Assembly: GCA_903918025.1 (NCBI GenBank)
Contig: CAIXCS010000169.1
Span: forward strand, 1 to 37,602
From: an uncultured Actinomycetes bacterium
Lineage (GTDB): Bacteria > Actinomycetota > Acidimicrobiia > Acidimicrobiales > RAAP-2
Reading direction: 5' to 3'
DNA: 37,602 bases
The notes beneath the pieces were generated by a model. The model was not told where the DNA came from. It was given only the letters and a program-made list of their open reading frames with translations, and did not search any database. Position numbers and translations under genes: made by a program. Each line of letters begins with the position of its first letter. Position 1 is the first letter of the stretch. Of the stretch, positions 7,396 to 14,833 are shown piece after piece.

Positions 7396-8745
7396 ATGTT
7401 CCGAAGCCCCCTCCGTCGAGCTTCAGCAATTGCTGCTGCCTCGGCACTGTCCGTCGGCTTGGTCTCGACCGGCGCCGTCATCACGTCCGCTGGTGCCTCT
7501 GGCAATGACGGCGTCACCAGCAATTCGATCACCATTGGTGCAACGGTTCCCGTCACGGGAATTGCCTCGCCTGGCTACTCAGACGTTGCGAAGGCCGCAA
7601 AGGCCGCGTTTAAGTACGTCAACTCAAAGAGCAATGGCGTCAATGGTCGTCAAATCAATTTCCTCATTAAGGATGACTGCTACGAGGTTCCTGGTTTTGG
7701 GTGCACCGGCACGCCGAGCACCTACTCCCAGACTCAGGCGCTCCTCAACACCTCTGGTGGACTCTTCGCCACCGTTGGTTCCCTTGGAACTGCCACGCAA
7801 GACAGTGTTCGTTCACTGCTCGACAACAACGGTGTTCCGCAGCTGTTCGTCAACTCCGGCTCGTCGGACTGGAACAACGCCAGCCAATACCCCCGCTTGT
7901 TCGGATGGCAGACGGACTACATCGCTGAGGGCAAGATCTTTGCCAACTACATCAAGGCGAACTTCAAGAACAAGAGCGTTGGCTTCATTGGCCAGAACGA
8001 CGACTTCGGGGCAAACGGTCTGACCGGCCTCAATCGTGGTGGGCTGTCGATTCCTGCAATGGGTACTGGCGACTCATTCTCCTACGAAGCAACCGCTGCA
8101 GTCGCAGGAAACCCCTTCGGTTCCATGTTGTCGAAGATGAAGAATGACAAGGTTGCGGTAGTGGTGCTCGACTCCATTCCGGTTGCAACCAAGAACATCA
8201 TCCAGGATGCTCACGCCATCGGCTTCAAGCCACAGTTCGTGATCTCTGGCGTCGGCTCGGACCCACAGACGGTCAACAACAAGTACGAAGTTGGCGCATT
8301 GTCGCTGACCTTCCTTCCGCCAACCAGTGACGCGAAGAATGCGTGGAATGTTTGGACCAAGAAGGTTCTGCTTGCCGACAGTGCGGACTTCCCGAAGTTC
8401 ACGGCCAAGTCAATCCTCACCGGCAACATGCAGTATGGCGTGGGTTGGGCAGTCACCTTCATGCAGGCTCTCCGTGCCATGGGCCAGAACGTAACTCAGA
8501 GCGGCATTGTGAACATTCTTGAGACCCAGGGTTCTTCATTTGCAACTCCAGCGGTGACGGCGCTCAAGTACAGCTCGTCCAACCACCAAGGACTCCAGGG
8601 TGGGCTGATGGTCAAGATTTCCTCGGCCACGGCAACCACGTCGATCACCAAGGCTGGCACTGTGTACTCGGCTGGTGACGGAGGAACTGCTGCACCGACA
8701 ACGACGAAGTACATCACGAGCCCAGTACCTTCCTGGCTCGGCTAG
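7396..8745 (+). CDS. Branched-chain amino acid-type ABC substrate-binding protein
   Basis: A 449-residue exported binding protein of the Peripla_BP_6 (Leu/Ile/Val-binding) family. The Sec signal peptide is MFRSPLRRASAIAAASAL..., with a likely AGA cleavage near residue 35; there is no lipobox. The mature protein begins with the family's ITIGATVPVTGIASPGYSDV, and KSVGFIGQNDDFGANG marks the lobe 1-lobe 2 core. A cysteine pair in DDCYEVPGFGC could form a disulfide. The ATG at 7396 has a good ribosome-binding site (GAAAGGA, five bases away). It is the last gene of the importer cassette and is followed by a strong terminator. Ligand unknown. Confidence 0.92.
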   Translation: MFRSPLRRASAIAAASALSVGLVSTGAVITSAGASGNDGVTSNSITIGATVPVTGIASPGYSDVAKAAKAAFKYVNSKSNGVNGRQINFLIKDDCYEVPGFGCTGTPSTYSQTQALLNTSGGLFATVGSLGTATQDSVRSLLDNNGVPQLFVNSGSSDWNNASQYPRLFGWQTDYIAEGKIFANYIKANFKNKSVGFIGQNDDFGANGLTGLNRGGLSIPAMGTGDSFSYEATAAVAGNPFGSMLSKMKNDKVAVVVLDSIPVATKNIIQDAHAIGFKPQFVISGVGSDPQTVNNKYEVGALSLTFLPPTSDAKNAWNVWTKKVLLADSADFPKFTAKSILTGNMQYGVGWAVTFMQALRAMGQNVTQSGIVNILETQGSSFATPAVTALKYSSSNHQGLQGGLMVKISSATATTSITKAGTVYSAGDGGTAAPTTTKYITSPVPSWLG

Positions 8746-8764
8746 AACTACTCGTAGGACCTTT

Positions 8765-8801
8765 GAAGAAGCCCCCGTCGATTCAAGACGGGGGCTTCTT
8801 C
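8765..8801 (+). terminator. Strong terminator of the liv cassette
   Basis: GAAGAAGCCCCCGTC and GACGGGGGCTTCTTC are perfect 15-bp arms around a 7-base loop (GATTCAA), starting 19 bases after the binding-protein stop. There is no T-run after the stem on either strand, which is common for actinobacterial hairpin terminators. Confidence 0.85.
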
Positions 8802-8842
8802 GCGTCCACGTGAGCATTGTCGAGGAGCATTCGTCCGTCGGC

Positions 8843-8848
8843 GACAAT
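8843..8848 (+). promoter_or_regulatory. Candidate -10 (GACAAT) for a leaderless dehydrogenase mRNA
   Basis: GACAAT differs from TANNNT at its first base and sits exactly six bases before the ATG at 8855. The intervening GGAGGT touches the start codon, too close to serve as a normal Shine-Dalgarno, which favours leaderless initiation. Confidence 0.4.
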
Positions 8849-8854
8849 GGAGGT

Positions 8855-9943
8855 ATGACCAAACCGGCATCCATTGTCATTTGTGACGGCGACCAGACTG
8901 GGCAAGAACTCCTCAACGAGGCACTCCGAGTTCTCGACCCTGCACTTCTCGGTCTCCCGATCGAACTCGAGCGCTTTGACCTTTCGCTTGCAGCGCGTGT
9001 TCGCTCTAATAACGGAGTGGTCCACGATGCGGCCGGTGCAATGTGTGAACTCGGTCTAGGCCTCAAGGCCGCCACCATCACTCCTCCCGAGCGCGGGTCG
9101 GTCGGGTCGCCAAATCGAATCCTTCGAGAAGGCATCAACGGATCGGTCATCGTTCGAACAGGAAGGCGCATCCCAGGCGTCAAACCCGTCGTCTCAACGA
9201 AGCACCCCATTGTGGTTGTTCGAATGGCGGTTGGGGACGCGTATGGCGCTGCCGAGGGCCGCGACGGAGACGTCGGCTCAGGAGATGAATCCGCATGGAG
9301 AACTGAACGCATCAGTCGCTCAGTTTGCCGGTCGGTGGCCGAATACAGCTTTGAAGCTGCTGCCAATATTGATGGTTCGGTCTATGGCGGTCCGAAGTGG
9401 ACAGTTTCACCAACCTATGAGGGGATGCTCAAAGAAGAGATGGACCTGGCAGCGGCTCGCCACCCAGACATTGCCTACCGCCCCGTGTTGATTGATGCGG
9501 CCTACGCCGGCCTCATTACTGAAGACTTCAACGAGCCGATTGTGGTGCCGTCGCTGAACCGTGACGGGGATTGCCTCTCCGACCTTGTCCTGGCACTCTT
9601 CGGCTCGATCGCCGGTGCAGAGTCCGTACTCATGGCGCTCGATGATCAACTTCTCCCAATTGTCGCGATGGCCGAAGCCCCCCATGGAACCGCTCCATCA
9701 CTCGAAGGAAAGAATGTCGCCAACCCAATGGCCATGTTGCTCGCCTGTGCGGCGGTCTTAGAACACGCTGTTGTGCGAACCGGTGAGCCCGCGTATGCAG
9801 ACGTTGCGAAGATCATCCGAACCGCAACCCTCCGGACTGCTGCCGACGGCATTCGAACCTTCGATCTCGGTGGTGAGGCCACCATGAGCGGCGTTGTCGA
9901 TGAAGTTGTTGCTCGTATTGCGGCAGCCCTAGATGAGCGCTGA
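8855..9943 (+). CDS. Isocitrate/isopropylmalate dehydrogenase family protein (type II IDH-like)
   Basis: A 362-residue member of the metal- and NAD(P)-dependent beta-decarboxylating dehydrogenases, which oxidise isocitrate, 3-isopropylmalate or related 2-hydroxyacids. Its segments follow the eukaryote-like type II NADP-isocitrate dehydrogenase pattern: VKPVVSTKHPIVVVRMAVGD at 109-128 and NRDGDCLSD at 235-243 (type II: NYDGDVQSD, metal ligands). The nucleotide-binding segment EAPHGTAPSLEGKNVANP at 274-291 is instead closer to the isopropylmalate type. At 362 residues it is shorter than type II IDH (about 410). The ATG at 8855 starts where the family does (MTKPASIVICDGD); the frame is open upstream but that part is not family-like. 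The substrate cannot be read with confidence. Confidence 0.85.
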   Translation: MTKPASIVICDGDQTGQELLNEALRVLDPALLGLPIELERFDLSLAARVRSNNGVVHDAAGAMCELGLGLKAATITPPERGSVGSPNRILREGINGSVIVRTGRRIPGVKPVVSTKHPIVVVRMAVGDAYGAAEGRDGDVGSGDESAWRTERISRSVCRSVAEYSFEAAANIDGSVYGGPKWTVSPTYEGMLKEEMDLAAARHPDIAYRPVLIDAAYAGLITEDFNEPIVVPSLNRDGDCLSDLVLALFGSIAGAESVLMALDDQLLPIVAMAEAPHGTAPSLEGKNVANPMAMLLACAAVLEHAVVRTGEPAYADVAKIIRTATLRTAADGIRTFDLGGEATMSGVVDEVVARIAAALDER

Positions 9944-9979
9944 CCGTCGAGCGGCGTCGCAAGGTAACCTTGAGGCCCT

Positions 9980-9995
9980 GACGGTTCGGGCCGTC
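9980..9995 (+). terminator. Small hairpin between the dehydrogenase and the next operon
   Basis: GACGG-TTCGGG-CCGTC is a perfect 5-bp stem with a 6-base loop in the 71-base gap. It could be a weak terminator or part of the next transcript's 5' leader; TAACCT at 9965-9970 would be a possible -10 for that transcript. Confidence 0.25.
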
Positions 9996-10014
9996 TGTGA
10001 CCGAAAGAGAACCC

Positions 10015-10887
10015 ATGCGCACGCTTCCACGTCTCATCACCGCTGCAACAGTGGCCGGCTCACTGTTGACGATCGCCGGGATTTCCTCCCCATCAGGAGC
10101 AGCAACGTCGACGAAAGCATCTGCTTGCGTCGCTGCACACAAGAGTTCGCTCCACACCAGTGCTCACTTGACGATCGCAACCGACGATCCGGTGTACGAC
10201 CCGTGGTTCACCAACAACAAGCCCAGTAACGGCAAGGGCTACGAGTCCGCCGTCGCCTACGCACTCGCCAAGGAGATGGGATTTTCTACGTCGAAGGTGA
10301 CGTGGGTTCACGAGCCATTCGACTCTTCCTACCAACCAGGCAAGAAGTCCTTCGACTTCGACCTCAATGAGATTTCCTTCACCGCCCAACGTGCAGCGGT
10401 CGTGTCATTCTCGAAGAGCTACTACGACGTCACCCAATCAATCATTGCGCTGAAGTCCAACCCAATCGCGACGATGCATTCATCGGCGCCGTTGAAGACC
10501 TATCGCTACGGCGACCAGATCGGCACGACAGGACTCGCGTACATCACGAAGCACCTCCAGCCAACGTCGGCGCCAAAGGTCTACAACACGCTTGAAGACG
10601 CTGTCAGTGCCTTGAAGGCCAAGCAAATCGACGCAATTGTCGTTGACACCCCGACCGGGCAGTACATGGCGTCGGACTTCTCCGGTGAGTTTGCGAAGGG
10701 TACCGCCGTCCAAGTTGGACAGTTCCCAACGACCGGTGAGCACTTCGGGGCCCTGTTTGCCAAGGGTTCAACCCTTGTTGGTTGCGTCAACCTCGCACTG
10801 TCGGCCTTGACGTCGAACGGCACGTTGGCATCGATCAACAAGCAGTACCTCGGGATCTACAACCAGGTTACAAAACTCAAGCCATAA
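10015..10887 (+). CDS. Polar amino acid ABC transporter substrate-binding protein
   Basis: A 290-residue exported binding protein of the SBP_bac_3 family. The signal peptide is MRTLPRLITAATVAGSLLTI..., with likely cleavage around SGA-AT near residue 28. Family landmarks are LTIATDDPVYDPW at the mature start, GKGYESAVAYALAKEMGF, and FDLNEISFTAQRAAVVSFSKSYYD (the ligand-site arginine in TAQRA). It captures a polar amino acid or opine-like ligand for the permease and ATPase encoded next. The ATG at 10015 is preferred over an in-frame GTG at 9997 because it begins a compact signal peptide with a weak GAAAGAGA ribosome site. Confidence 0.9.
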   Translation: MRTLPRLITAATVAGSLLTIAGISSPSGAATSTKASACVAAHKSSLHTSAHLTIATDDPVYDPWFTNNKPSNGKGYESAVAYALAKEMGFSTSKVTWVHEPFDSSYQPGKKSFDFDLNEISFTAQRAAVVSFSKSYYDVTQSIIALKSNPIATMHSSAPLKTYRYGDQIGTTGLAYITKHLQPTSAPKVYNTLEDAVSALKAKQIDAIVVDTPTGQYMASDFSGEFAKGTAVQVGQFPTTGEHFGALFAKGSTLVGCVNLALSALTSNGTLASINKQYLGIYNQVTKLKP

Positions 10888-10908
10888 GGGCCTGAGCAAG
10901 CAACCGAC

Positions 10909-11817
10909 ATGGCGTCACGGAACCCATCAGGAACCCCTCCTGCGACGCTGCTCACTCGACCGCGATCTCGACTCTGGAAGTGGTCACGACGCAGGCCCCG
11001 TGTGCTCAGTTTGGCGTCGGTATTTCTGCTGGTCTTCGGCATAGCCCTCGTCTTTCTCTTGTCACCAGGAGCGCGAAGCTTCGGGCACTTCTTCTTGAGC
11101 CCACACTTCTTTCGACTTGCCTTCTTTGGTGACGCGAGTGAGAGCGTCCCACCAATGTGGCAGGCCTTTCTCAAGAATGTTGGTCTGTGTCTTGTCGCAG
11201 AAGTCCTCGTGTTGTTCTGGGCACTTCCTGTTGCACTCCTTCGAATGTCGAAGAGCGCGTTGCTCGCTGGGCCCCGTCTCCTCGCAACGATCTACGTCGA
11301 CCTTGCCAGGGGATTACCCCTCATCCTGGTGGTGCTTGCGGTGTACTTCGGCTTTCCGCAACTCGAAATTCCCTTCATTTCGAATGGGACGTGGTTTGAG
11401 TATGGCCTGTTCTGCCTAGTGTTTTGCTACGGCGCCTATGTGTCGGAGGTCTATCGAGCCGGGGTGGTGGCAGTTCCCTACGCGCAAACGCTTGCCGGTC
11501 AAGCCATTGGACTGACCAAGGTACAGATCTTGCGGTACGTGACGGTACCTCAGGCACTTCGAATCGTGATCGCTCCCCTGATCAATGACTTCGTTTCCCT
11601 CCAGAAGGACACGGCAATCATCGGCATCGGCGCTGGTGTGATTGAAATCCTGAAGGCCGCCCAGATCAATCAGGGCGTCTACTTCAACGACACCAGCTAC
11701 GCCACCGCCGGCTTGTTGTTCTTGGCGATCTGCGTGCCCCTGACGCGCCTTGCCGAGCATTTCCAGGCACGCGACCAACAGCTCCGGCTCGCCGGCTCGA
11801 TTGGCGTGCCGGCGTGA
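10909..11817 (+). CDS. Polar amino acid ABC transporter permease (HisM/GlnP type)
   Basis: A 302-residue permease with a basic N-terminal extension of about 40 residues before the first membrane segment. The EAA coupling loop is clear (SEVYRAGVVAVPYAQTLAGQ, then AIGLTKVQILRYVTVPQALR), followed by the family's LINDFVSLQKDT segment. Only one permease gene is present, so the channel is probably a homodimer. It starts 21 bases after the binding-protein stop, and its stop overlaps the ATPase GTG start (GTGA). Confidence 0.92.
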   Translation: MASRNPSGTPPATLLTRPRSRLWKWSRRRPRVLSLASVFLLVFGIALVFLLSPGARSFGHFFLSPHFFRLAFFGDASESVPPMWQAFLKNVGLCLVAEVLVLFWALPVALLRMSKSALLAGPRLLATIYVDLARGLPLILVVLAVYFGFPQLEIPFISNGTWFEYGLFCLVFCYGAYVSEVYRAGVVAVPYAQTLAGQAIGLTKVQILRYVTVPQALRIVIAPLINDFVSLQKDTAIIGIGAGVIEILKAAQINQGVYFNDTSYATAGLLFLAICVPLTRLAEHFQARDQQLRLAGSIGVPA

Positions 11818-12563
11818 GTGAATCCCCACTGCTGAAGGTCAATGGCCTCATCAAGAAGTTTGGTGAACGGACGGTCTTGGACGGCATTGATCTTGAGGTC
11901 TCGTCACATGAGGTCGTGTGTTTGATTGGCGCTTCAGGTTCGGGAAAGTCCACCTTGCTGCGCTGTCTCAACACTCTCGAAGTTCCTGATGCGGGAACCA
12001 TTGAACTTCTCGGTGTCGATCTCGCCGATGACGACGTTCGCGGCGAACTGGTTCGACGACAGGTCGGCATGGTGTTCCAAGCCTTCAACTTGTTCCCTCA
12101 CCGAAGTGTGCTCGACAACGTGACCTTGGGGCCAAGGCGAGTACTCCACCAATCGAAGGCAACTGCAGTGTCCGCTGCGCTCGACTTACTCGAACGCTTC
12201 GGACTTGGAGAGAAAGCAGCGGAGTACCCAGATCGCCTGTCCGGTGGTCAACAACAACGTGTCGCCATCGTTCGGGCGCTCGCAATGGAACCGAGGCTCT
12301 TGTTACTCGATGAGATCACGAGCGCCCTTGATCCCGAACTTGTTGGAGAGGTGCTCGATGTCGTTCGCGAACTGGCTACGTCTGGGATGACCATGGTCCT
12401 TGCAACCCATGAAATGGAATTCGCCAGAGATGTTGCGACGTCCGTGGTCTTTCTTGCCGAGGGAAGAATTGTTGAGTCAGGCCCGCCTGAAGCGGTGCTG
12501 CATGAACCTCGTGATGAACGGACGAAGGTGTTTCTGCGTCGCTACTTGGAGGGCGCTGGATAG
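11814..12563 (+). CDS. Polar amino acid ABC transporter ATPase (GlnQ type)
   Basis: A 249-residue ATPase: Walker A GASGSGKST at 39-47, Q-loop in VGMVFQAFNLFPH, signature LSGGQQQ at 142-148 and Walker B LLLLDEITSALDPE at 162-175 (the common DEP is DEI here, as in many actinobacterial GlnQ-like proteins). It energises the preceding binding-protein/permease pair. The start GTG overlaps the permease stop. Its last 22 bases overlap, tail to tail, the minus-strand NUDIX gene. Confidence 0.93.
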   Translation: MSESPLLKVNGLIKKFGERTVLDGIDLEVSSHEVVCLIGASGSGKSTLLRCLNTLEVPDAGTIELLGVDLADDDVRGELVRRQVGMVFQAFNLFPHRSVLDNVTLGPRRVLHQSKATAVSAALDLLERFGLGEKAAEYPDRLSGGQQQRVAIVRALAMEPRLLLLDEITSALDPELVGEVLDVVRELATSGMTMVLATHEMEFARDVATSVVFLAEGRIVESGPPEAVLHEPRDERTKVFLRRYLEGAG

Positions 12564-13081
12564 AGCGGCTGGACCTCATCCATGAGGGAGAACATTTCAA
12601 TGACCGATCGATCGCGGTCATAGGTAACGAGCGATTTGGCGGTATTGACGTCCACCCATCGCAGCTCGGAGACCTCTTCATTGGCAACGAAGGACCCTGA
12701 GATTGCCTTCATGAGCCAGTAGACAACGACCTTTGGGCGGTCCTTGCGATCGACGTAGTTCACAAAACCAAGGTACGTGCCAAGTTCACAGTGGAGCCCG
12801 GACTCCTCATGCACTTCGCGAATCGCGGCATCTTCGAAGGTCTCGTCGCCGTTGAGTTTTCCTTTTGGAAATGACCAATCAACCCGAAAGGGCCGGTAGC
12901 AAACAACGATTTCAACGACACCTTTTTGAGACCGGCGCCAGACAATGCCCCCGGCTGACCACACCGTGATCCCTTCGGCGAAAGCTGGGTCCGAGGTCAC
13001 GCGCCGCGTTGACGCCATATGCCACAACTGGTCAGGCGGAGCCCCGGGTTGGTGCGCCTCGGATTGTGCAAGGAACGGCAC
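12542..13081 (-). CDS. NUDIX hydrolase (MutT-like)
   Basis: A 179-residue NUDIX protein that should cleave a nucleoside diphosphate-X substrate using Mg2+. The full Nudix box GX5EX7REUXEEXGU occupies residues 74-96 (GKLNGDE, then REVHEESGL), preceded by YRPFRVDWSFPKG as in MutT1-type hydrolases. An oxidised nucleotide or nucleotide-sugar substrate is possible; none is proven. The GTG at 13081 lies four bases after the stop of the EthD gene, suggesting a two-gene unit. The in-frame ATG at 13018 (MASTRRVTSD) would drop 21 poorly conserved residues and is an equally plausible start. The 3' end overlaps the ABC ATPase gene by 22 bases. Confidence 0.88.
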   Translation of the reverse strand: MPFLAQSEAHQPGAPPDQLWHMASTRRVTSDPAFAEGITVWSAGGIVWRRSQKGVVEIVVCYRPFRVDWSFPKGKLNGDETFEDAAIREVHEESGLHCELGTYLGFVNYVDRKDRPKVVVYWLMKAISGSFVANEEVSELRWVDVNTAKSLVTYDRDRSVIEMFSLMDEVQPLYPAPSK

Positions 13082-13083
13082 GG

Positions 13084-13431
13084 TTATGCGCCGACCAAGT
13101 CAATGACAACCGTTGGCTCTTCGGTCAAGACGAAGTGCAACTGCGAGGTGTCAAGGAACGACTCGATGTCGGCCCACATGACCCCAAAGTCTTCGGCCAT
13201 CGTGTGGGCGTTGTACTCGTCCATTGAGGCAAACCACTGATAGGTCACTCCATCGAAGCCACCGTCATCGACTTCTGGGTAGTTCGTCCTCGGGTGTTGC
13301 TCATAGCGAAGAACGAAGGAGCCCGCGAGTGAATTTCTGATGAGCGGACCATGGACATTGATCCAGTGATCGTGAAACTCCTCCCGGGACATCCCGGCTT
13401 TTCGTCGCAGCATGCACGTCAACCTGACCAT
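13084..13431 (-). CDS. EthD-domain protein
   Basis: A 115-residue single-domain protein with the EthD/ferredoxin-like pattern: MVRLTCMLRRKAGMSREEFHDHW, then HGPLIRNSLAGSFVLRY (about 27-43). The domain is a dimeric alpha-beta barrel, found next to degradative cytochromes P450 or standing alone with unknown function; nothing nearby assigns a pathway. The ATG at 13431 has a Shine-Dalgarno (AAAGGG) seven bases upstream; a TTG one codon earlier is less likely. It is followed after three bases by the NUDIX start. Confidence 0.82.
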   Translation of the reverse strand: MVRLTCMLRRKAGMSREEFHDHWINVHGPLIRNSLAGSFVLRYEQHPRTNYPEVDDGGFDGVTYQWFASMDEYNAHTMAEDFGVMWADIESFLDTSQLHFVLTEEPTVVIDLVGA

Positions 13432-13460
13432 CAAGGCACCCTTTCACACTCGTCGAGTCA

Positions 13461-13466
13461 AACCTA
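13461..13466 (-). promoter_or_regulatory. Candidate -10 (TAGGTT) for the EthD-NUDIX unit
   Basis: TAGGTT on the minus strand would start a transcript near 13454, leaving about 23 bases with the AAAGGG ribosome site before the ATG. It faces the plus-strand -10 of the TauE-like gene 34 bases away. Confidence 0.35.
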
Positions 13467-13500
13467 GTTGTGCCCCGGAGGGTCCACCGAGCGATTCTCG

Positions 13501-13506
13501 TAACAT
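13501..13506 (+). promoter_or_regulatory. Candidate -10 (TAACAT), leaderless start of the TauE-like gene
   Basis: TAACAT is followed by exactly six bases (CAACCA) and then the ATG at 13513, with no Shine-Dalgarno. This places the transcript start at or next to the start codon. Confidence 0.55.
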
Positions 13507-13512
13507 CAACCA

Positions 13513-14298
13513 ATGACCTCGTCACTCCTCGCCTCGACCCAAGGCCTCTCAAGTGGTGCCGTGGTAGCGATTCTCGTTGCCGGGTTTGGGGCTGGACTCT
13601 TCAACGGCGTTGCCGGCGGCGGAACCATGCTCTCGTTTCCTACCCTCTTGGCTCTTGGCATTCCACCGCTGACGGCCAACATTTCTTCAACCGTTGGGAT
13701 TCTGCCCGGTTACGCAGCATCAATTGTTGGCTTCAGGCGCGAGATCTCGAAGCATCGAGGTCACCTTCGGCGCCTCATCGTTCCGGGACTCTGCGGATCG
13801 GTTCTTGGAGCGCTGCTCCTGCTCACTACCTCTGCTGCAGTCTTTCGCCTGCTCGTCATTGCACTGGTCGGTCTTGCAACGCTTCTCTTCGCAGTCCAGC
13901 CACTCATTGCGAAGGCAATCGCTGCACGGACAACCAAGGTCGAGCACCGGACGGCCCTCGTTCTTGGTGTTGCCGTGACCTCGCTCTATGGCGGATACTT
14001 CGGCGCAGGCATGGGGATCATGCTGCTCGTGGTCTTTGGGCTCACGTTGCCGTTGTCGCTGTCAGAGTCCTCTGGTCTCCGGTCGGTACTGTCCATCGTG
14101 GTCAACGCAATCGCCGCGACGATCTTCCTCATTCACGGTGCCCCAAATTGGGCGGTCGTTGCGGCACTCGCACCATCGAGCTTGCTCGGTGGCTACCTCG
14201 GCGCACACCTGTCGCGCCGACTTCCCGTTCCTTGGCTTCGCGCTTGCGTCGTTGGCGTGGGGGTCCTCACCACCATCGTGCTCATCGTGCGAGCCTGA
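13513..14298 (+). CDS. TauE/SafE-family membrane permease
   Basis: A 261-residue polytopic membrane protein with about seven to eight hydrophobic segments. It has the two-half TauE/SafE pattern: GFGAGLFNGVAGGGTMLSFP (24-43) followed by NISSTVGILPGY, then a second half with GGYFGAGMGIMLL. Characterised relatives are putative exporters of sulfite, sulfoacetate or related organosulfur anions, but most are uncharacterised. There is no sulfur-metabolism gene beside it, so the substrate is open. It appears to be transcribed leaderless. Confidence 0.85.
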   Translation: MTSSLLASTQGLSSGAVVAILVAGFGAGLFNGVAGGGTMLSFPTLLALGIPPLTANISSTVGILPGYAASIVGFRREISKHRGHLRRLIVPGLCGSVLGALLLLTTSAAVFRLLVIALVGLATLLFAVQPLIAKAIAARTTKVEHRTALVLGVAVTSLYGGYFGAGMGIMLLVVFGLTLPLSLSESSGLRSVLSIVVNAIAATIFLIHGAPNWAVVAALAPSSLLGGYLGAHLSRRLPVPWLRACVVGVGVLTTIVLIVRA

Positions 14299-14316
14299 GG
14301 CCGGACTGGTCATCGG

Positions 14317-14322
14317 TAGGCT
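14317..14322 (+). promoter_or_regulatory. Candidate -10 (TAGGCT), leaderless start of the DUF4395 gene
   Basis: TAGGCT, then six bases (GACTGG), then the GTG at 14329. It would allow separate transcription of this gene only 30 bases after the TauE-like stop. Confidence 0.5.
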
Positions 14323-14328
14323 GACTGG

Positions 14329-14817
14329 GTGGCCAAGTTCTTTTCGTTTCCTAATCCTGTTGATGAACACGCAGCACGAACGGTTGCTGCATGCGTGGTC
14401 GTGCTCTCGCTCATTACCTTCGCCACCAACTGGACCTATGGGTCGATCGTCCTCACCTATGGCTTTGCTGCTCGAGTCGCGGCTGGGCCACGGTTGTCGC
14501 TCTTCGGTCTGTTCGCAACCAAGATTGTTGCGCCTCGATTCGCCAAGCCGGTGCTCACCCCTGGTCCTCCAAAGCGATTTGCTCAGGCCGTTGGCCTCGC
14601 CTTCTCCCTCGCGACCGTCCTGACTTGGGCATTCGCGAGTTGGTCAGCGGCGCGCTGGATCTTGCTCCCGCTTGCCGTGGCGGCGTTTTTGGAGTCGGCG
14701 CTTGGTTACTGTCTCGGCTGCAAGGCCTTCTCAATCCTGATGCGGCTCGGCGTCATTCCCGAGTCAATCTGTCTCGAGTGTGCTGACCTCTCGAGGCGCT
14801 ACCCCGAACTCGCCTGA
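14329..14817 (+). CDS. DUF4395 membrane protein
   Basis: A 162-residue membrane protein with four likely transmembrane segments and the DUF4395 landmarks: FPNPVDEHAARTVAA at the N-terminus, YGFAARVAAGPRLS, GPPKRFAQAVGLAFS, then the cysteine-bearing LGYCLGCKAF and a final ESICLECADL. The paired cysteines (CLGC, CLEC) recur in the family and may bind metal or take part in thiol chemistry; members often sit near thioredoxin or rhodanese genes, though none is here. No function is established. The GTG start is preferred because the family begins there and a TANNNT element lies six bases before it. Confidence 0.83.
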   Translation: MAKFFSFPNPVDEHAARTVAACVVVLSLITFATNWTYGSIVLTYGFAARVAAGPRLSLFGLFATKIVAPRFAKPVLTPGPPKRFAQAVGLAFSLATVLTWAFASWSAARWILLPLAVAAFLESALGYCLGCKAFSILMRLGVIPESICLECADLSRRYPELA

Positions 14818-14833
14818 TCGGCGCAGCGTGAAC

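Noticed and set aside
8849-8854. GGAGGT read as the Shine-Dalgarno of the dehydrogenase
   Set aside because: It touches the ATG with no spacing, too close for ribosome positioning; the GACAAT-N6-ATG arrangement fits leaderless initiation better.
13470-14324. A 284-codon plus-strand frame over the TauE-like gene
   Set aside because: The product is Arg/His/Cys-rich without hydrophobic segments; the overlapping frame gives a clear TauE/SafE protein.
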